DNA of 64,000 nucleotides from assembly GCA_963204975.1 (NCBI GenBank), contig CAUJJC010000272.1, positions 1-64,000 of the forward strand. Direction: 5' to 3'. The DNA is from Verrucomicrobiota bacterium (lineage in GTDB: Bacteria > Verrucomicrobiota > Verrucomicrobiia > Verrucomicrobiales > Verrucomicrobiaceae). Made by a program: the position numbers and the translations under genes. This document shows, one piece after another, positions 24,757 to 33,753 of this stretch. The notes under the pieces were generated by a model, which worked only from the letters and a program-made list of their open reading frames with translations, searched no databases and was not told the DNA's origin. The number at the start of each line of letters is the position of its first letter. Position 1 is the first letter of the stretch.

Positions 24757-26014
24757 CTCTCCCTCCTGGCGTCGTGGCTTCTGGTGCCTGATGGGCACGC
24801 AGTTTCAGGGCGCGTTCTCGGACAATGTGCTGAAGCAACTGGTCATCTTCCTCGTGATGGCGCAGCACTGGCCGAAGGAGCAGCTCGACAAGCTGGTGTC
24901 CGACGCGGGCATGATGTTCGCGGTGCCGTTCCTCGTCTTCTCCATGTTCGGCGGCTGGATGGCGGACAAGTTCAGCAAGCGCTCCGTGATGATCGGCGTG
25001 AAGGTGATGGAGCTGGGCATCATGGCATTCGCGACGTATGCGCTCGCAACGCGGAACCTGAATTTCCAGCTCGCGAGCATCTGCCTCATGGGCGTGCACA
25101 GCGCGTTCTTCGCGGCGTCGAAGTATGGTTCTCTGCCAGAGATCGTGCCGTATGAAAAGCTCTCGTGGGGCAATGGCATCCTGGAGATGCTCACCTTCCT
25201 CGCAGCGATCTTCGGCACGCTGGCGGCTGGCGTGCTGGCGGTGAAGTTCGCACACGCGCCGCAGTGGCCGGGCTTCATCCTGCTCGGGCTGGCGCTGCTA
25301 GGTTGGACGTGCTCGCTGGGCATCACGAAGCTGAAGGCTGCCTCGCCTAACAAGCCGTTTCGCCTCAACTTTCTCGGCGAGCTGTGGCGTGAGTTTCGGT
25401 GGATGAAGACCGACCGCGACCTGTGGCGCGCGAACCTGGGCAACACCGCCTTCTTCTTCATCGCGGTGCTGGTGCAGATGAACCTGCTGCTCTACGCGGA
25501 CCAGGTGCTGCGCGTCGATCCGCTGGCGAACAGTGGATTGCAGGTCGCGCTCGCGCTGGGCATGGCGACGGGCAGCGTGCTGGCGGGAAAACTCAGCCGT
25601 GATCGCGTGGAGTATGGGCTCATCCCGCTTGGTGCCGCACTGCTCGCGGCGATGGGTTTAGTGCTCGGCCTTCCAGGCGTGAGCCAGACGGTTTTCACGG
25701 GCGCGCTCGTGCTGCTCGGCATCGGTGGCGGCTTGTTCATCGTGCCCGTCGCCGCCGTCTTGCAGCATCGTCCACCGGCAGAACGCAAGGGCTCGGTGCA
25801 AGGCGCGGCCTCGTGGCTCTCATGGGTGGGCATCAGCCTCGCCGCCGTGCTGCAAGGCCAGCTCAGCCTCAGCTTCGGCTGGTCGCCAGGGCAGATCTTC
25901 TGGTTCTGCGCTGCCGCCTCGGCGGTGGTGGGCGTCTATGTGTTCGTGACGCGTCCTCGGGCCTTCCAGGAGATGGTGGGTCGGTGGCTGGGTGCCTCCA
26001 CTGGGGGCCGCTGA
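24749..26014 (+). CDS. MFS transporter, LplT-like
   Basis: A 421-residue major facilitator with about 12 membrane helices. The early VLKQLVIFLVMAQH and FGGWMADKFSKRSVMI, a loop-2 motif resembling that of LplT and other lysophospholipid or unknown MFS carriers, point to this branch. The central soluble loop (TKLKAASPNKPFRLNF) divides the two halves. LplT normally moves lysophospholipids inward for repair by Aas; no acyltransferase gene lies here, so the substrate stays open. It is the second cistron after a six-TM protein. A 21-bp repeat array follows its stop. Confidence 0.85.
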   Translation: MNNSPSWRRGFWCLMGTQFQGAFSDNVLKQLVIFLVMAQHWPKEQLDKLVSDAGMMFAVPFLVFSMFGGWMADKFSKRSVMIGVKVMELGIMAFATYALATRNLNFQLASICLMGVHSAFFAASKYGSLPEIVPYEKLSWGNGILEMLTFLAAIFGTLAAGVLAVKFAHAPQWPGFILLGLALLGWTCSLGITKLKAASPNKPFRLNFLGELWREFRWMKTDRDLWRANLGNTAFFFIAVLVQMNLLLYADQVLRVDPLANSGLQVALALGMATGSVLAGKLSRDRVEYGLIPLGAALLAAMGLVLGLPGVSQTVFTGALVLLGIGGGLFIVPVAAVLQHRPPAERKGSVQGAASWLSWVGISLAAVLQGQLSLSFGWSPGQIFWFCAAASAVVGVYVFVTRPRAFQEMVGRWLGASTGGR

Positions 26015-26060
26015 GACCGTTTTCGGCGGCAGAAAGTGCCCTGAGCAGGCGGCGGAGGGA

Positions 26061-26356
26061 GTTTTCTACGCCAAGGGGTCGATTTTTTGTTCCAAGGGGA
26101 GGCCGCCGAGCGTCGCGGGGACGTCCCCCTGCGGCGCGGGATAGCTTCCCCGCAGGGCTGGGGATTTCCCCCCAGAGCTGAGGGGCGTCGGTCCGGGATG
26201 GGGGGCGTCCCCGTGGCGCAGGGGATGTCGTTCTGCGGCATGGGGAAGCGATCCCCGAGCGTCGGAAATCGTCCCCTTGGGCCACGGGATTGATCCCCCG
26301 GCGCGGAAAGGCATCCCCTCAGCATAAAAAATTCATCCCGCGACGTGGAAAACGCA
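26061..26356. repeat. 21-bp imperfect tandem repeat array, about 14 units
   Basis: The 424-bp gap after the MFS gene is filled by a degenerate repeat of mean period 21 bp. Each unit contains a GGGGA-like core and a TCCCC-like core a few bases later, so every unit can form a small hairpin, for example GGGGACGTCCCC and GGGGAAGCGATCCCC. Cores recur near 26075, 26096, 26117, 26138, 26160, 26182, 26203, 26221, 26242, 26264, 26286, 26305, 26326 and 26347. Because 21 is a multiple of three, the array stays open on the minus strand and yields heptad-repeat peptides; I treat those as by-products, not genes. Confidence 0.75.
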
Positions 26357-26438
26357 TGGCTCGGAGCCCGGCGGAACCTCATTGGCCCGAGCGAATCACC
26401 TGCAAAAGCCCGCAGCGCGCCCGCGTTCCGTGACGCCT

Positions 26439-27647
26439 ATGCTCACACGCTCGATTTTGTTTTCTCTCTGCGCTGCTTCGGTAGCGATGGCGGATGCCCC
26501 CAAGGCCAAAAAGCCTGACATCACGAAGCTGGACCCGGCGATGGTCGCGCCGAAGTCGGTGATCAAGGAAGAGGTCGAGTGGCACGACGTGACGAAGTGG
26601 GGCGTGGAGGGTCGCGGCTGGACGAAGGAGGAGCGCCAGCGCTGGTTCGATCGCCTTCCAGCGAAGGCCGAGGGCAAGGTGACGGCCAATGTGTGGAACC
26701 TGAGCCGCGACAGCGCGGGGATGATGGTGCGCTTCCACACGGACGCGACGGCGATCTATGCGCGCTACAAGCTGAGCAAGGCACAGATCGGGATGCCCCA
26801 CATGCCAGCGACTGGAGTGAGCGGTCTCGATTTGTATGCGAGAGGTGAAGGTGGGGCGTGGAAATGGGTGATGGTGACGAAGCCTGCGGCACAAACGGTG
26901 GAAACCAAGGTGATCGAGGGCCTGGCCCCAGGATCGCGTGAGTTCGCTGGCTACCTGCCGCTCTACAACGGCATCGAGTCCCTGGAGATCGGCGTGCCGA
27001 AGGGCGCGAAGTTCATGGGCCTGGCACCGCGCGCACAGAAGCCCATCATCTTCTACGGCACCTCCATCACCCATGGCGCATGTGCTTCACGCCCCGGCAT
27101 GGTGCATACGGCGATCCTGGGTCGCCGCTTGGACATGCCGGTCATGAACCTGGGCTTTTCCGGCAATGGGAAAATGGATGCGGCAGTGGGTGAGCTGCTC
27201 TGCGCAGAGGATGCCGCCGCGTATGTGATCGACTGCCTGCCCAATATGAATGCCTCCGAGGTGGCAGCGAAATGTGAGCCGCTGGTGAAGCAACTGCGCG
27301 CAGCTCACGCGGACACGCCGATCATCCTCGTGGAGGATCGCCGCAACACGAACTCCTGGATCCTGCCCGCGCGTGACAAGCATCACACGGACAATCATGC
27401 GGCGCTGAAAGCCGCGTATAAGAAGCTGGTGGCCGAAGGCGTGAAGGGCCTGTCCTACATCGACGGCGATCACCTTTATGGCGATGACACGGAAGGCGCG
27501 ACCGATGCGAGCCACGCCAGCGATCTGGGCTTCATGCGCCAGTCGGATGTGATGGAGCCAGTGCTGCGCAAGGCGCTGGGACTCCCAGTGAAGGTAGAGC
27601 CACAGGTGCGCCGCAGGGTCCTGATTCAGGCTCCGAAGACGAAGTGA
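26439..27647 (+). CDS. Secreted SGNH/GDSL-type hydrolase
   Basis: A 402-residue exported protein (signal peptide ending near VAMADA). The C-terminal half carries the SGNH blocks: IIFYGTSITHGACASRPG (catalytic Ser in GTSIT), NLGFSGNGKMD (Gly and Asn blocks) and a late Asp-x-x-His equivalent in DASHASDLGF. The N-terminal half (residues about 40-180, WHDVTKWGVEGRGWTKEERQ) matches the beta-sandwich found before SGNH_hydro_2/3 domains in this phylum. It probably deacetylates or de-esterifies polysaccharide. It converges with the next gene; the stops abut as TGATCA inside the palindrome GAAGTGATCACTTC. Confidence 0.85.
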   Translation: MLTRSILFSLCAASVAMADAPKAKKPDITKLDPAMVAPKSVIKEEVEWHDVTKWGVEGRGWTKEERQRWFDRLPAKAEGKVTANVWNLSRDSAGMMVRFHTDATAIYARYKLSKAQIGMPHMPATGVSGLDLYARGEGGAWKWVMVTKPAAQTVETKVIEGLAPGSREFAGYLPLYNGIESLEIGVPKGAKFMGLAPRAQKPIIFYGTSITHGACASRPGMVHTAILGRRLDMPVMNLGFSGNGKMDAAVGELLCAEDAAAYVIDCLPNMNASEVAAKCEPLVKQLRAAHADTPIILVEDRRNTNSWILPARDKHHTDNHAALKAAYKKLVAEGVKGLSYIDGDHLYGDDTEGATDASHASDLGFMRQSDVMEPVLRKALGLPVKVEPQVRRRVLIQAPKTK

Positions 27648-28388
27648 TCACTTCGCCTTGGCGGCCCAGAGCGTCGCATTGACGACCCAGCTCTCCATCC
27701 CGTCGGTTTGCTCGGGATGGGGAGAGCTGCACAGCACGCGCCCCTTGCCAAACGGCGCGGCGACCATCGCGGGTGAACCTACCATCACGCCCTTCGGCGA
27801 GCCGTTCTCGGCCAGCTCGGTGCGGAAGATCGCGAGCGGTTCGAAGTCAGGGATGGCTTCGATATTGGAGGCGCAATAAATCGGGCCATTGGCGTAGCGG
27901 ACGTCATGCTCGCCGGGCTTGAAACCGAGGATCTCCTGGCCTTTCGGCGTGAACTCGAGCTTCACCGCGCCGACGCCGCGCTTCCATTTGCTGGAGACGG
28001 TCTTGGCGTCGAGCACCTTGAGCCCCCAGGAAAAGCCCTCGCACGCGAGATACGCACCCGCACAGATGCCGACATAGCCGCCACCGCTCTCGACGAAGTC
28101 GTGGACCTTCTTCACACCGACCTCGCCAATGGTTTTGCTTTGCCCGCTGCCGCTGCCGCCCGTGAAGATGATGGCCTTCGCATCGCTCCAGTCCTGGGTG
28201 CGCAGTTGCTCGGCGTTGAGTTTGACCAGATCGAACCGAGGGTCCTTGCCCAGCAGCTCGGTGACGCGCGGGATGCCTTTCCCTGCGGAGCCTTTGTCGT
28301 TGTAGAGGATGACTTTGATCTTGGACTCTGGCGTTTGTGCCTGAACCCAAGGGGCAAGGACGGCCAGGAGAACGAGGAGAGCACGCAT
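27648..28388 (-). CDS. Secreted BPL_N / glutamine-amidotransferase-like protein
   Basis: A 246-residue exported protein (signal peptide LLVLLAVLAPWVQAQ). The fold is class-I amidotransferase-like: VILYNDKGSAGKGIPRVTEL, then IIFTGGSGSGQSKTIGEVGV and GGYVGICAGAYLACEGFSWG, with a Cys in the nucleophile-elbow position (GICAG). This matches the 'biotin-protein ligase N-terminal' (BPL_N) family, whose function is unknown; no ligase domain is attached. Upstream in-frame ATGs at 28397 and 28406 are possible, but the signal peptide fits best from 28388. Confidence 0.8.
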   Translation of the reverse strand: MRALLVLLAVLAPWVQAQTPESKIKVILYNDKGSAGKGIPRVTELLGKDPRFDLVKLNAEQLRTQDWSDAKAIIFTGGSGSGQSKTIGEVGVKKVHDFVESGGGYVGICAGAYLACEGFSWGLKVLDAKTVSSKWKRGVGAVKLEFTPKGQEILGFKPGEHDVRYANGPIYCASNIEAIPDFEPLAIFRTELAENGSPKGVMVGSPAMVAAPFGKGRVLCSSPHPEQTDGMESWVVNATLWAAKAK

Positions 28389-28448
28389 GTAGTTCATAGG
28401 GGGCAAAGGGAGGCGTGGAAACGAAAGGTCCAGCGCGACCTTGCATCC

Positions 28449-29546
28449 TCACTGGTAGTGAATCATCGCCACTGTGGCACCGTGCGGGCAGTCGAATCGC
28501 GGGCGCGCTGCCGGAGGCTCTGGCAGCACCCACTCACAATGCCGTAACTGGTAACGCCGCCAGCGTTGCACCATCAAGAATCCCAAGGCGACCACCAGAA
28601 ACAGCGCCGCTGCCCAGGTGAGAGATGACCACGGTGCCAGACCTGGTTCGTGGACTTCCGTGCCTGTGATTTCCAGCAAGGCGGGGGCCTCCGTCTTGGA
28701 GGGCAGCGCCTTGGCAATCGTCTCAGTGATTGCCACCGGATCAGCGAGACTGGGCTCCAGCCAAAACAACCGAATGGACAAGCGGATCAGCAGGCGATGC
28801 AATTGCTCTTCGCTATCCATCGTCTGCATCGCGCCCCGAATCGCATCATCAATGATCTGGCTCAGCTCCGCCGTCGGCACCCGGTCTCGGACGGCGCTGC
28901 TCATGAACAGCCGCAAACGCCAAGGCTCGCCCAACGGGCACACCGCCAGGCAGCAGTCTTTCTGAAGCAAGCTGCCCTGAGCCATCTTGGCCAGGTTCAC
29001 CGCTGAGGGAAGTTTTTGGTCCGGCGGCAGCACCAGCAGATGGAGCGCCACCCGTGCATCACGAGCATGCGACTCCAGGAATCGTTCCAAGTCATCACGC
29101 ACCACCTCGGGCAACTGATGCGATGGATCCAAGAGGTGCTGTCCGGGCGGAAGGCCTTCGACTTCCAGAAGGAACCGAGGATCCACTTCACGCAGTGTGT
29201 GCGCCTGCTGCCGCTGCGCCATCTGGGCAGCCCGTCGATCACGCGTGCCAATGATGAGCGCGGGAGGAAGGAACTTCGAGACATCCGTGTGCGGCTGCTG
29301 CGCCTCCGGCGAGTCCGCCTGTGAAGAGGCCGCGCCCAGGATAAAGCCTTGGGACATGCCCGAAACATCGGCAGCTATGCCTGGCCAAAGAGGAGACGGC
29401 TTCACCGCCCCGCCATCGCTTTGTCGCATCGCGTCCAGCTCCTGCGCGGACCACTGCGGAAGACCCAAAAACTCCTCCGTCTCTTGCGCCCAAGTGGCAG
29501 CACCTGGACAAAGAAGCATCACGATTATTAGAGCGACGGCTTTCAT
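28449..29546 (-). CDS. TPM-like domain protein with C-terminal membrane anchor
   Basis: A 365-residue exported protein: signal peptide (VALIIVMLLCPGAATWAQ), a variable middle part, then a TPM-like region (DDLERFLESHARDARVALHL, LVLPPDQKLPSAVNLAKMAQ, QIIDDAIRGAMQTMDSEEQL), and a C-terminal membrane helix (WAAALFLVVALGFLMVQRW) followed by a short tail. TPM domains occur in periplasmic proteins, including a photosystem II repair factor; a phosphatase activity has been proposed for some. It lies 7 bp after a second TPM-like gene. Confidence 0.7.
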   Translation of the reverse strand: MKAVALIIVMLLCPGAATWAQETEEFLGLPQWSAQELDAMRQSDGGAVKPSPLWPGIAADVSGMSQGFILGAASSQADSPEAQQPHTDVSKFLPPALIIGTRDRRAAQMAQRQQAHTLREVDPRFLLEVEGLPPGQHLLDPSHQLPEVVRDDLERFLESHARDARVALHLLVLPPDQKLPSAVNLAKMAQGSLLQKDCCLAVCPLGEPWRLRLFMSSAVRDRVPTAELSQIIDDAIRGAMQTMDSEEQLHRLLIRLSIRLFWLEPSLADPVAITETIAKALPSKTEAPALLEITGTEVHEPGLAPWSSLTWAAALFLVVALGFLMVQRWRRYQLRHCEWVLPEPPAARPRFDCPHGATVAMIHYQ

Positions 29547-29553
29547 CAGGGCT

Positions 29554-30192
29554 TCAAAAGAAGGTAGATGGTTCGGCTGGCTCCCGCGCCTCAGCCTTCA
29601 TCGGAGGCAACCCCAAATGATCGCCCTCGGAGGCGCGTGCATCTGGAAGCCGCCGGGCACGAGGTTTTCCAGCCCCCATGAAGCACTGTTGGCACGAGTT
29701 GAGAAGTCCGCGCACTGCCCGCCCATATTCACGGTGCCGCAAATGATGGCTCACACTGGCCAATAGTTCCGTGATTTTCTCAGCCGGAAGCAAAGACTCC
29801 AAGGCATATCCAACGCCGATGCTGGCATGGGATTGGCTGGGATTGATGATCAGCGCAACGGTCCACTCGGCTGGGTGCGGCACTCCCTGACGAGTCACGG
29901 CCCCCTGATTCACCAGCCAAATCGCTGCACCTCGGGCATCGACGCCGGTCGGAAGGTCGCCCAAAAACACCGTCACCTTCACCTGTGGAAACCGTCGCTC
30001 GAATTCGTCAACGTGGTGGCTCAGGTCCTGAAATTCAGTAAGCCTTAATGTTTTTGCGGGGTCGATGAGTGAATCCGCCAGTTGAACCCGATGCTCCCCC
30101 ACCACAGCCTGTAAACTTCTCAAACTGAACCCACAGGCAGCACAAAATGCAGCTGTTGCTGGGGGATAAGCTCCACAGAAGGGGCAGGACAT
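29554..30192 (-). CDS. Zinc-ribbon plus TPM-domain protein
   Basis: A 212-residue protein starting with a zinc ribbon (MSCPFCGAYPPATAAFCAAC, four cysteines) and then a TPM domain: LTEFQDLSHHVDEFERRFPQ, VTVFLGDLPTGVDARGAAIW, ALIINPSQSHASIGVGYALE and LLPAEKITELLASVSHHLRH. There is no signal peptide, so it is cytoplasmic, unlike its exported neighbour. The start at 30192 was chosen because the zinc ribbon starts there; TATTTT lies five bases upstream. It forms an operon with the downstream TPM-like membrane protein. Confidence 0.8.
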   Translation of the reverse strand: MSCPFCGAYPPATAAFCAACGFSLRSLQAVVGEHRVQLADSLIDPAKTLRLTEFQDLSHHVDEFERRFPQVKVTVFLGDLPTGVDARGAAIWLVNQGAVTRQGVPHPAEWTVALIINPSQSHASIGVGYALESLLPAEKITELLASVSHHLRHREYGRAVRGLLNSCQQCFMGAGKPRARRLPDARASEGDHLGLPPMKAEAREPAEPSTFF

Positions 30193-30254
30193 CGCAAAAA
30201 ATAAGCGAAATTTCAAAAAAAACCAGTCGCTCCAACCCGCCGGGGAAAAAAGTG

Positions 30255-30283
30255 TTTACAATGACAAAGCTGTGTGATCAAAT
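30255..30283 (+). promoter_or_regulatory. Candidate promoter of the F5/8-like secreted protein
   Basis: TTTACA (30255-30260), a 17-base spacer and TCAAAT (30278-30283) precede the ATG at 30349 by about 65 bases. The leader contains a CGTAG-CGTTA-CTACG hairpin near 30294-30308. Confidence 0.4.
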
Positions 30284-30348
30284 CGAGGTTGATCGTAGCG
30301 TTACTACGTTACCATCACCGCGCCCAACAGAGAATTATACCCTAGCTC

Positions 30349-31608
30349 ATGAAAATAGCTCTGCTTTCTGCATCCATCGTTGCAATGACCCTGGCACCAA
30401 GCGCGAATGCGGCTTGGCAACGACTGGGAAGCATCGAAAAACGCCCCGTCGATAGTGCCTCGTCCAGCCTTACTGGCACGAAGATCGTGGCCTCAAAGGG
30501 TATCGGTCAGCCCGAGAACCTGTTATCGGATGATGTTACCCTCAGTTCCAAAGTGAATCCGGGCGTCAGCGATCTCACCATCGGCCTCGGGCGTCAGGTT
30601 GTGGTCGAGTTTGTAAGCCTCATCAACGAAGGTGCCGAAGGGCGAGTCTCCATCGAAGCCAGCCTGGACAACCGCAAGTGGTCGCCCCTTGCCCAGTCAG
30701 TCTTCACCGCAGCAGATCGCAGCTTCAACCTGCGTTTCGCTGGTGCCAATGCGAGCTACGTGAGAATCCAGTTTGACCTCTCCAAGGCAGGCAGCGTCAG
30801 CAGCGCTGCTATCTATGGCTCGGATTCAGATCAAGATTTCAAAGTCACTGATGCCGCTCCTGGCCAGCCTTCCCAGTCGATCAACGTCGCTGGTGGCCTG
30901 GGTGGCGGACGAATCATCTACATCAATCCATCGCCCGTTGGTGGAGACGAAACGGCATTGAAGTATGGTCGCTACGAGTTCCCAGAATCCCCCGACAAAT
31001 TCCGCACGGTCATCTATGACTTCGGAACCGCCCGGACGCTGACTGAAATTGGTTCTGTTCACTCCCCCCGCCCTGTCCGCTTTTACGCTTATGCCTTCGA
31101 AGGAGATCTCCCCGAGAAGGAAGACTGGCGCGGACGCCGTTCCTTCGACCCTGCGGTGTTCGACGATATCAAGCCCGTGGCAACCGTTGAAGACCCTCGC
31201 GGCGTTGGCTACGTCAAAACGAAGCTCACCAAGTCCGTGAAGGCCAGATATGTGGCGCTACGCTGGGAGCCTGACTTCAATCCACCTAGCTTTGCTGTGG
31301 GTGATGTGTCCGTCATGGCCAGCGGCCTCAATGTGACCCCCAACAATCCCAATGGAACGGGTGGCGGTGCAGGTGGTGGTAGTGGCAATGGATCCGGCAA
31401 CGGCTCAAGCGATGGCAATGGCGGAAATGATGCCCAAGGAAATCCTGTTGGCTCGTCAGCATTCTCCAATCCCTTCTCGATCGGAACCGGTGGCTACGGC
31501 TCTCCAGGACGTGCGGGAGCAAACCCCAATGCGGCTGGAAATGCTGGTGGCAATGCCGGTGCCGGAACTGGTGGCGGCAACCCCAATGACCGCGGCGTCA
31601 GCCCCTAA
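30349..31608 (+). CDS. Secreted discoidin-like protein with Gly/Asn-rich tail
   Basis: A 419-residue exported protein (signal peptide ending at PSANA). Two regions look like F5/8-type-C/discoidin jelly-roll domains: VVVEFVSLINEGAEGRVSIE, WSPLAQSVFTAADRSFNLRF, SYVRIQFDLSKAG; and later FRTVIYDFGTARTLTEIGSV, KARYVALRWEPDF. These fit carbohydrate or surface binding. The last 90 residues are a low-complexity Gly/Asn/Ser run typical of surface or matrix proteins. A strong terminator follows 30 bp after the stop. The promoter candidate upstream is separate from the TPM operon on the other strand. Confidence 0.75.
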   Translation: MKIALLSASIVAMTLAPSANAAWQRLGSIEKRPVDSASSSLTGTKIVASKGIGQPENLLSDDVTLSSKVNPGVSDLTIGLGRQVVVEFVSLINEGAEGRVSIEASLDNRKWSPLAQSVFTAADRSFNLRFAGANASYVRIQFDLSKAGSVSSAAIYGSDSDQDFKVTDAAPGQPSQSINVAGGLGGGRIIYINPSPVGGDETALKYGRYEFPESPDKFRTVIYDFGTARTLTEIGSVHSPRPVRFYAYAFEGDLPEKEDWRGRRSFDPAVFDDIKPVATVEDPRGVGYVKTKLTKSVKARYVALRWEPDFNPPSFAVGDVSVMASGLNVTPNNPNGTGGGAGGGSGNGSGNGSSDGNGGNDAQGNPVGSSAFSNPFSIGTGGYGSPGRAGANPNAAGNAGGNAGAGTGGGNPNDRGVSP

Positions 31609-31638
31609 TGAATTGGGTAGCTAAGCTCTGAAATCTCA

Positions 31639-31672
31639 AACCCGCTGTCGCATAACGACAGCGGGTTTTTTG
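31639..31672 (+). terminator. Rho-independent terminator
   Basis: AACCCGCTGTCG and CGACAGCGGGTT form a perfect stem around the loop CATAA, followed directly by a T-run (GGGTTTTTT). It ends the discoidin-like gene and lies before the convergent methyltransferase. Confidence 0.92.
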
Positions 31673-31725
31673 TGACCTTTGCATTGCCACAAAAGCGTCT
31701 CAACCTTTTAGCTAGCGCAGCGACC

Positions 31726-32556
31726 TTACAGCTTCACCACCTTCAGAGCGATGAAGACGGGGAATTCCTCGGCAGCGCGGTGCTCGCCGCGGCTGCGGGA
31801 GCCGGGCTGGGAGCGACGGTGGCTATGGAGTTCCTCGCACTGGGTCACAGCGAGGCCTGCGCCGCCGATGGCGTTCAGGTAAGCCGACAGTGAGCGGTGG
31901 TGGAACCATGTCTGCTCTCCAGTGGCTTGGCCGGGATGCGTGGTGATGGGGATGCTCAGCGGCTGGCTGTAACGGTCGAGCCGGCGATACTGCACCTTCT
32001 TCTCCTCGTCCCATCCCCAGTGTGACTGGCGCGGGATGCGGAAGCAAGGGTGCATAAAGATGATGATGGCGCGGGCTCCGGGTTTGAGAGCTTGAGCGAG
32101 GTGGGTGAAGAGCTTGTCGATGGCCTCCAGATCATGCACGGCCATGATGCAGGCGGCGGCATCGAACTTGCCATCCGCCCAGGTGGCGTTGGTGCACACG
32201 TCGGCGATGAGATACTTCACCTTAGGATCACGCGAACGCTCGCGGGCAGCGATGATGAGCTTGGGCGAGGCATCGACGCCGACGACTTCCTGCACGCCCT
32301 GCTCGATGAGCAATCGGGCGAGCACGCCCTGGCCGCAGCAGAGGTCGAGCACGCGCTCGCCGGGCTTGGCAGCCAGCATCTTGAGCGCGGCGGGGAGGAT
32401 AACGTTCTTATGGTAGTCGGAGCCCTCGTCGCCGACGAGCTTGTCATACCACGAGGCCACCTGGTCCCAACCCTGCCCCGGACGTGGCTGGGGATTGGAA
32501 CCGTGCGGCCCGGAGGGCCGACGACCATGGCTAGGTTTGCGGAAGGGTGCGGGCAC
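31726..32556 (-). CDS. Class I SAM-dependent methyltransferase
   Basis: A 276-residue protein with the SAM-binding signature ERVLDLCCGQGVLARLL, followed by VVGVDASPKLIIAAR and KVKYLIADVCTNATWADGKF, AACIMAVHDLEAID and LKPGARAIIIFMHPCFR. The start is GTG at 32556; no in-frame ATG lies before the folded core, and the N-terminal 30 residues are Pro/Gly/Arg-rich. The substrate is not predictable. It follows the DUF3500 gene by 5 bp, so they are probably co-transcribed. Confidence 0.85.
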   Translation of the reverse strand: MPAPFRKPSHGRRPSGPHGSNPQPRPGQGWDQVASWYDKLVGDEGSDYHKNVILPAALKMLAAKPGERVLDLCCGQGVLARLLIEQGVQEVVGVDASPKLIIAARERSRDPKVKYLIADVCTNATWADGKFDAAACIMAVHDLEAIDKLFTHLAQALKPGARAIIIFMHPCFRIPRQSHWGWDEEKKVQYRRLDRYSQPLSIPITTHPGQATGEQTWFHHRSLSAYLNAIGGAGLAVTQCEELHSHRRSQPGSRSRGEHRAAEEFPVFIALKVVKL

Positions 32557-32561
32557 GGGCC

Positions 32562-33611
32562 TTATTTGTTGTCAGCGTGCTCGGCCTTGTAGTGTTCGGC
32601 GAGGATGTCGCGTCCGAAGTCACCATCGAAGTCGCGCCACACGCTGTGGACGTGGTTCGCGCCGTTCTGCACGTTGTCGTATTCCAGGAGGAAGGTCTTG
32701 CCTTGGACGCGGTAGTAGTGGGGCTCGCCGCGTTCCTTGCCACCGGCCCAGCCGAAGAAGATCGGGCCGCTCTTCTCGATGCGCTGCCAGGCTTCATCGG
32801 CGATCTCGGGGCGCAGGCGTTCGAGGTATTCGCGGACGATGAGGTGCAGCTGGGCTTTCTGCTCGGCGGTGAGATCAGAATCCGCGATGCCATCGGGCTT
32901 GAGCGGGTTCACCTTGTGCTCGGCGGCGGTGATCATTTCCTTCGGGGCCTCGGGGGCGACGACCGCCTTTTTCCACTGCTCGTCGTTGAGGCTCTTCACC
33001 AGCGTGCGGCCCAGCTCTTCTTCGTTGTGCATGACGCGCAGGCCTTTCATCGGGCCGACCATGACTTCGCCGGGGTTGGAGCCGAAGAACGAAGGTGTCG
33101 CACGGAGGAACTGGCCATCCTTGATCGTGAAATTCATCGCGAGGTGGTGCCCTTCGATGCGCCAGCCCCAGGTGCCGGTGGGGTTTGGGGTGCCGAAGAT
33201 GCTCACGTAATACTTGCTCGGGTCGCGCTTTTCACGCGTGGCGGAGCGCTTCGATTCATCGGCGGCGGACTCCATTTCATAGAGCACTTCTTCGAGGCTC
33301 ATGATCGTCTCTGCCTTCATCATGCCGCGATAGCCGAGGCCGCTGGCCATCAAGGCGTGGGCCAGGAGGCGCTGCTGGTCGGTCATTTCCTTCATCGGCA
33401 ACCCCTTGCGCTCGCGGGGGATGAAGTGCCAGTTCTCGCGCTCCTCGTCCTCGAACTTGAACACGGCCTTGGCGCGCTGTTCCTCCTTGAGCGAGCCGAG
33501 GAAGGCATTGGCAAACTCTGCCATCTGCGCGTCCGCATCATGGGCGCGGACAGGCATGGTGGGCAGAAGGAGGGCGGCGAGGAGGAGGAGACAGCGAGCG
33601 ATGGATTTCAT
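32562..33611 (-). CDS. Secreted DUF3500 family protein
   Basis: A 349-residue exported protein (signal peptide LLLLAALLLPTMPVRA) with the DUF3500 features WHFIPRERKGLPMKEMTDQQ, YYVSIFGTPNPTGTWGWRIE, GHHLAMNFTIKDG and VHSVWRDFDGDFGRDIL. The histidine pairs (EGHHLAMN, ANHVHSVW) suggest metal binding. The family is common in this phylum and of unknown function. TAAACC lies seven bases before the ATG, with no ribosome site. Confidence 0.85.
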   Translation of the reverse strand: MKSIARCLLLLAALLLPTMPVRAHDADAQMAEFANAFLGSLKEEQRAKAVFKFEDEERENWHFIPRERKGLPMKEMTDQQRLLAHALMASGLGYRGMMKAETIMSLEEVLYEMESAADESKRSATREKRDPSKYYVSIFGTPNPTGTWGWRIEGHHLAMNFTIKDGQFLRATPSFFGSNPGEVMVGPMKGLRVMHNEEELGRTLVKSLNDEQWKKAVVAPEAPKEMITAAEHKVNPLKPDGIADSDLTAEQKAQLHLIVREYLERLRPEIADEAWQRIEKSGPIFFGWAGGKERGEPHYYRVQGKTFLLEYDNVQNGANHVHSVWRDFDGDFGRDILAEHYKAEHADNK

Positions 33612-33753
33612 GAGCGTCGGTTTAGGCGATGCCACTGAACGCGCAGAGCGCCAGCGGTTTGTCAGCGGGAAGAATCCAGGTGCTCATGGCACTTTCCCTG
33701 ATGAAAGACCAGAGGCGTCGTCACGTTTTAGCGGCCCCCTACCCCCTATTGCC

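Noticed and set aside
25936..26382. Minus-strand open frame of 148 codons through the repeat array
   Set aside because: Low-complexity heptad peptide produced by a 21-bp repeat with no stop; no start signal and overlaps the MFS end.
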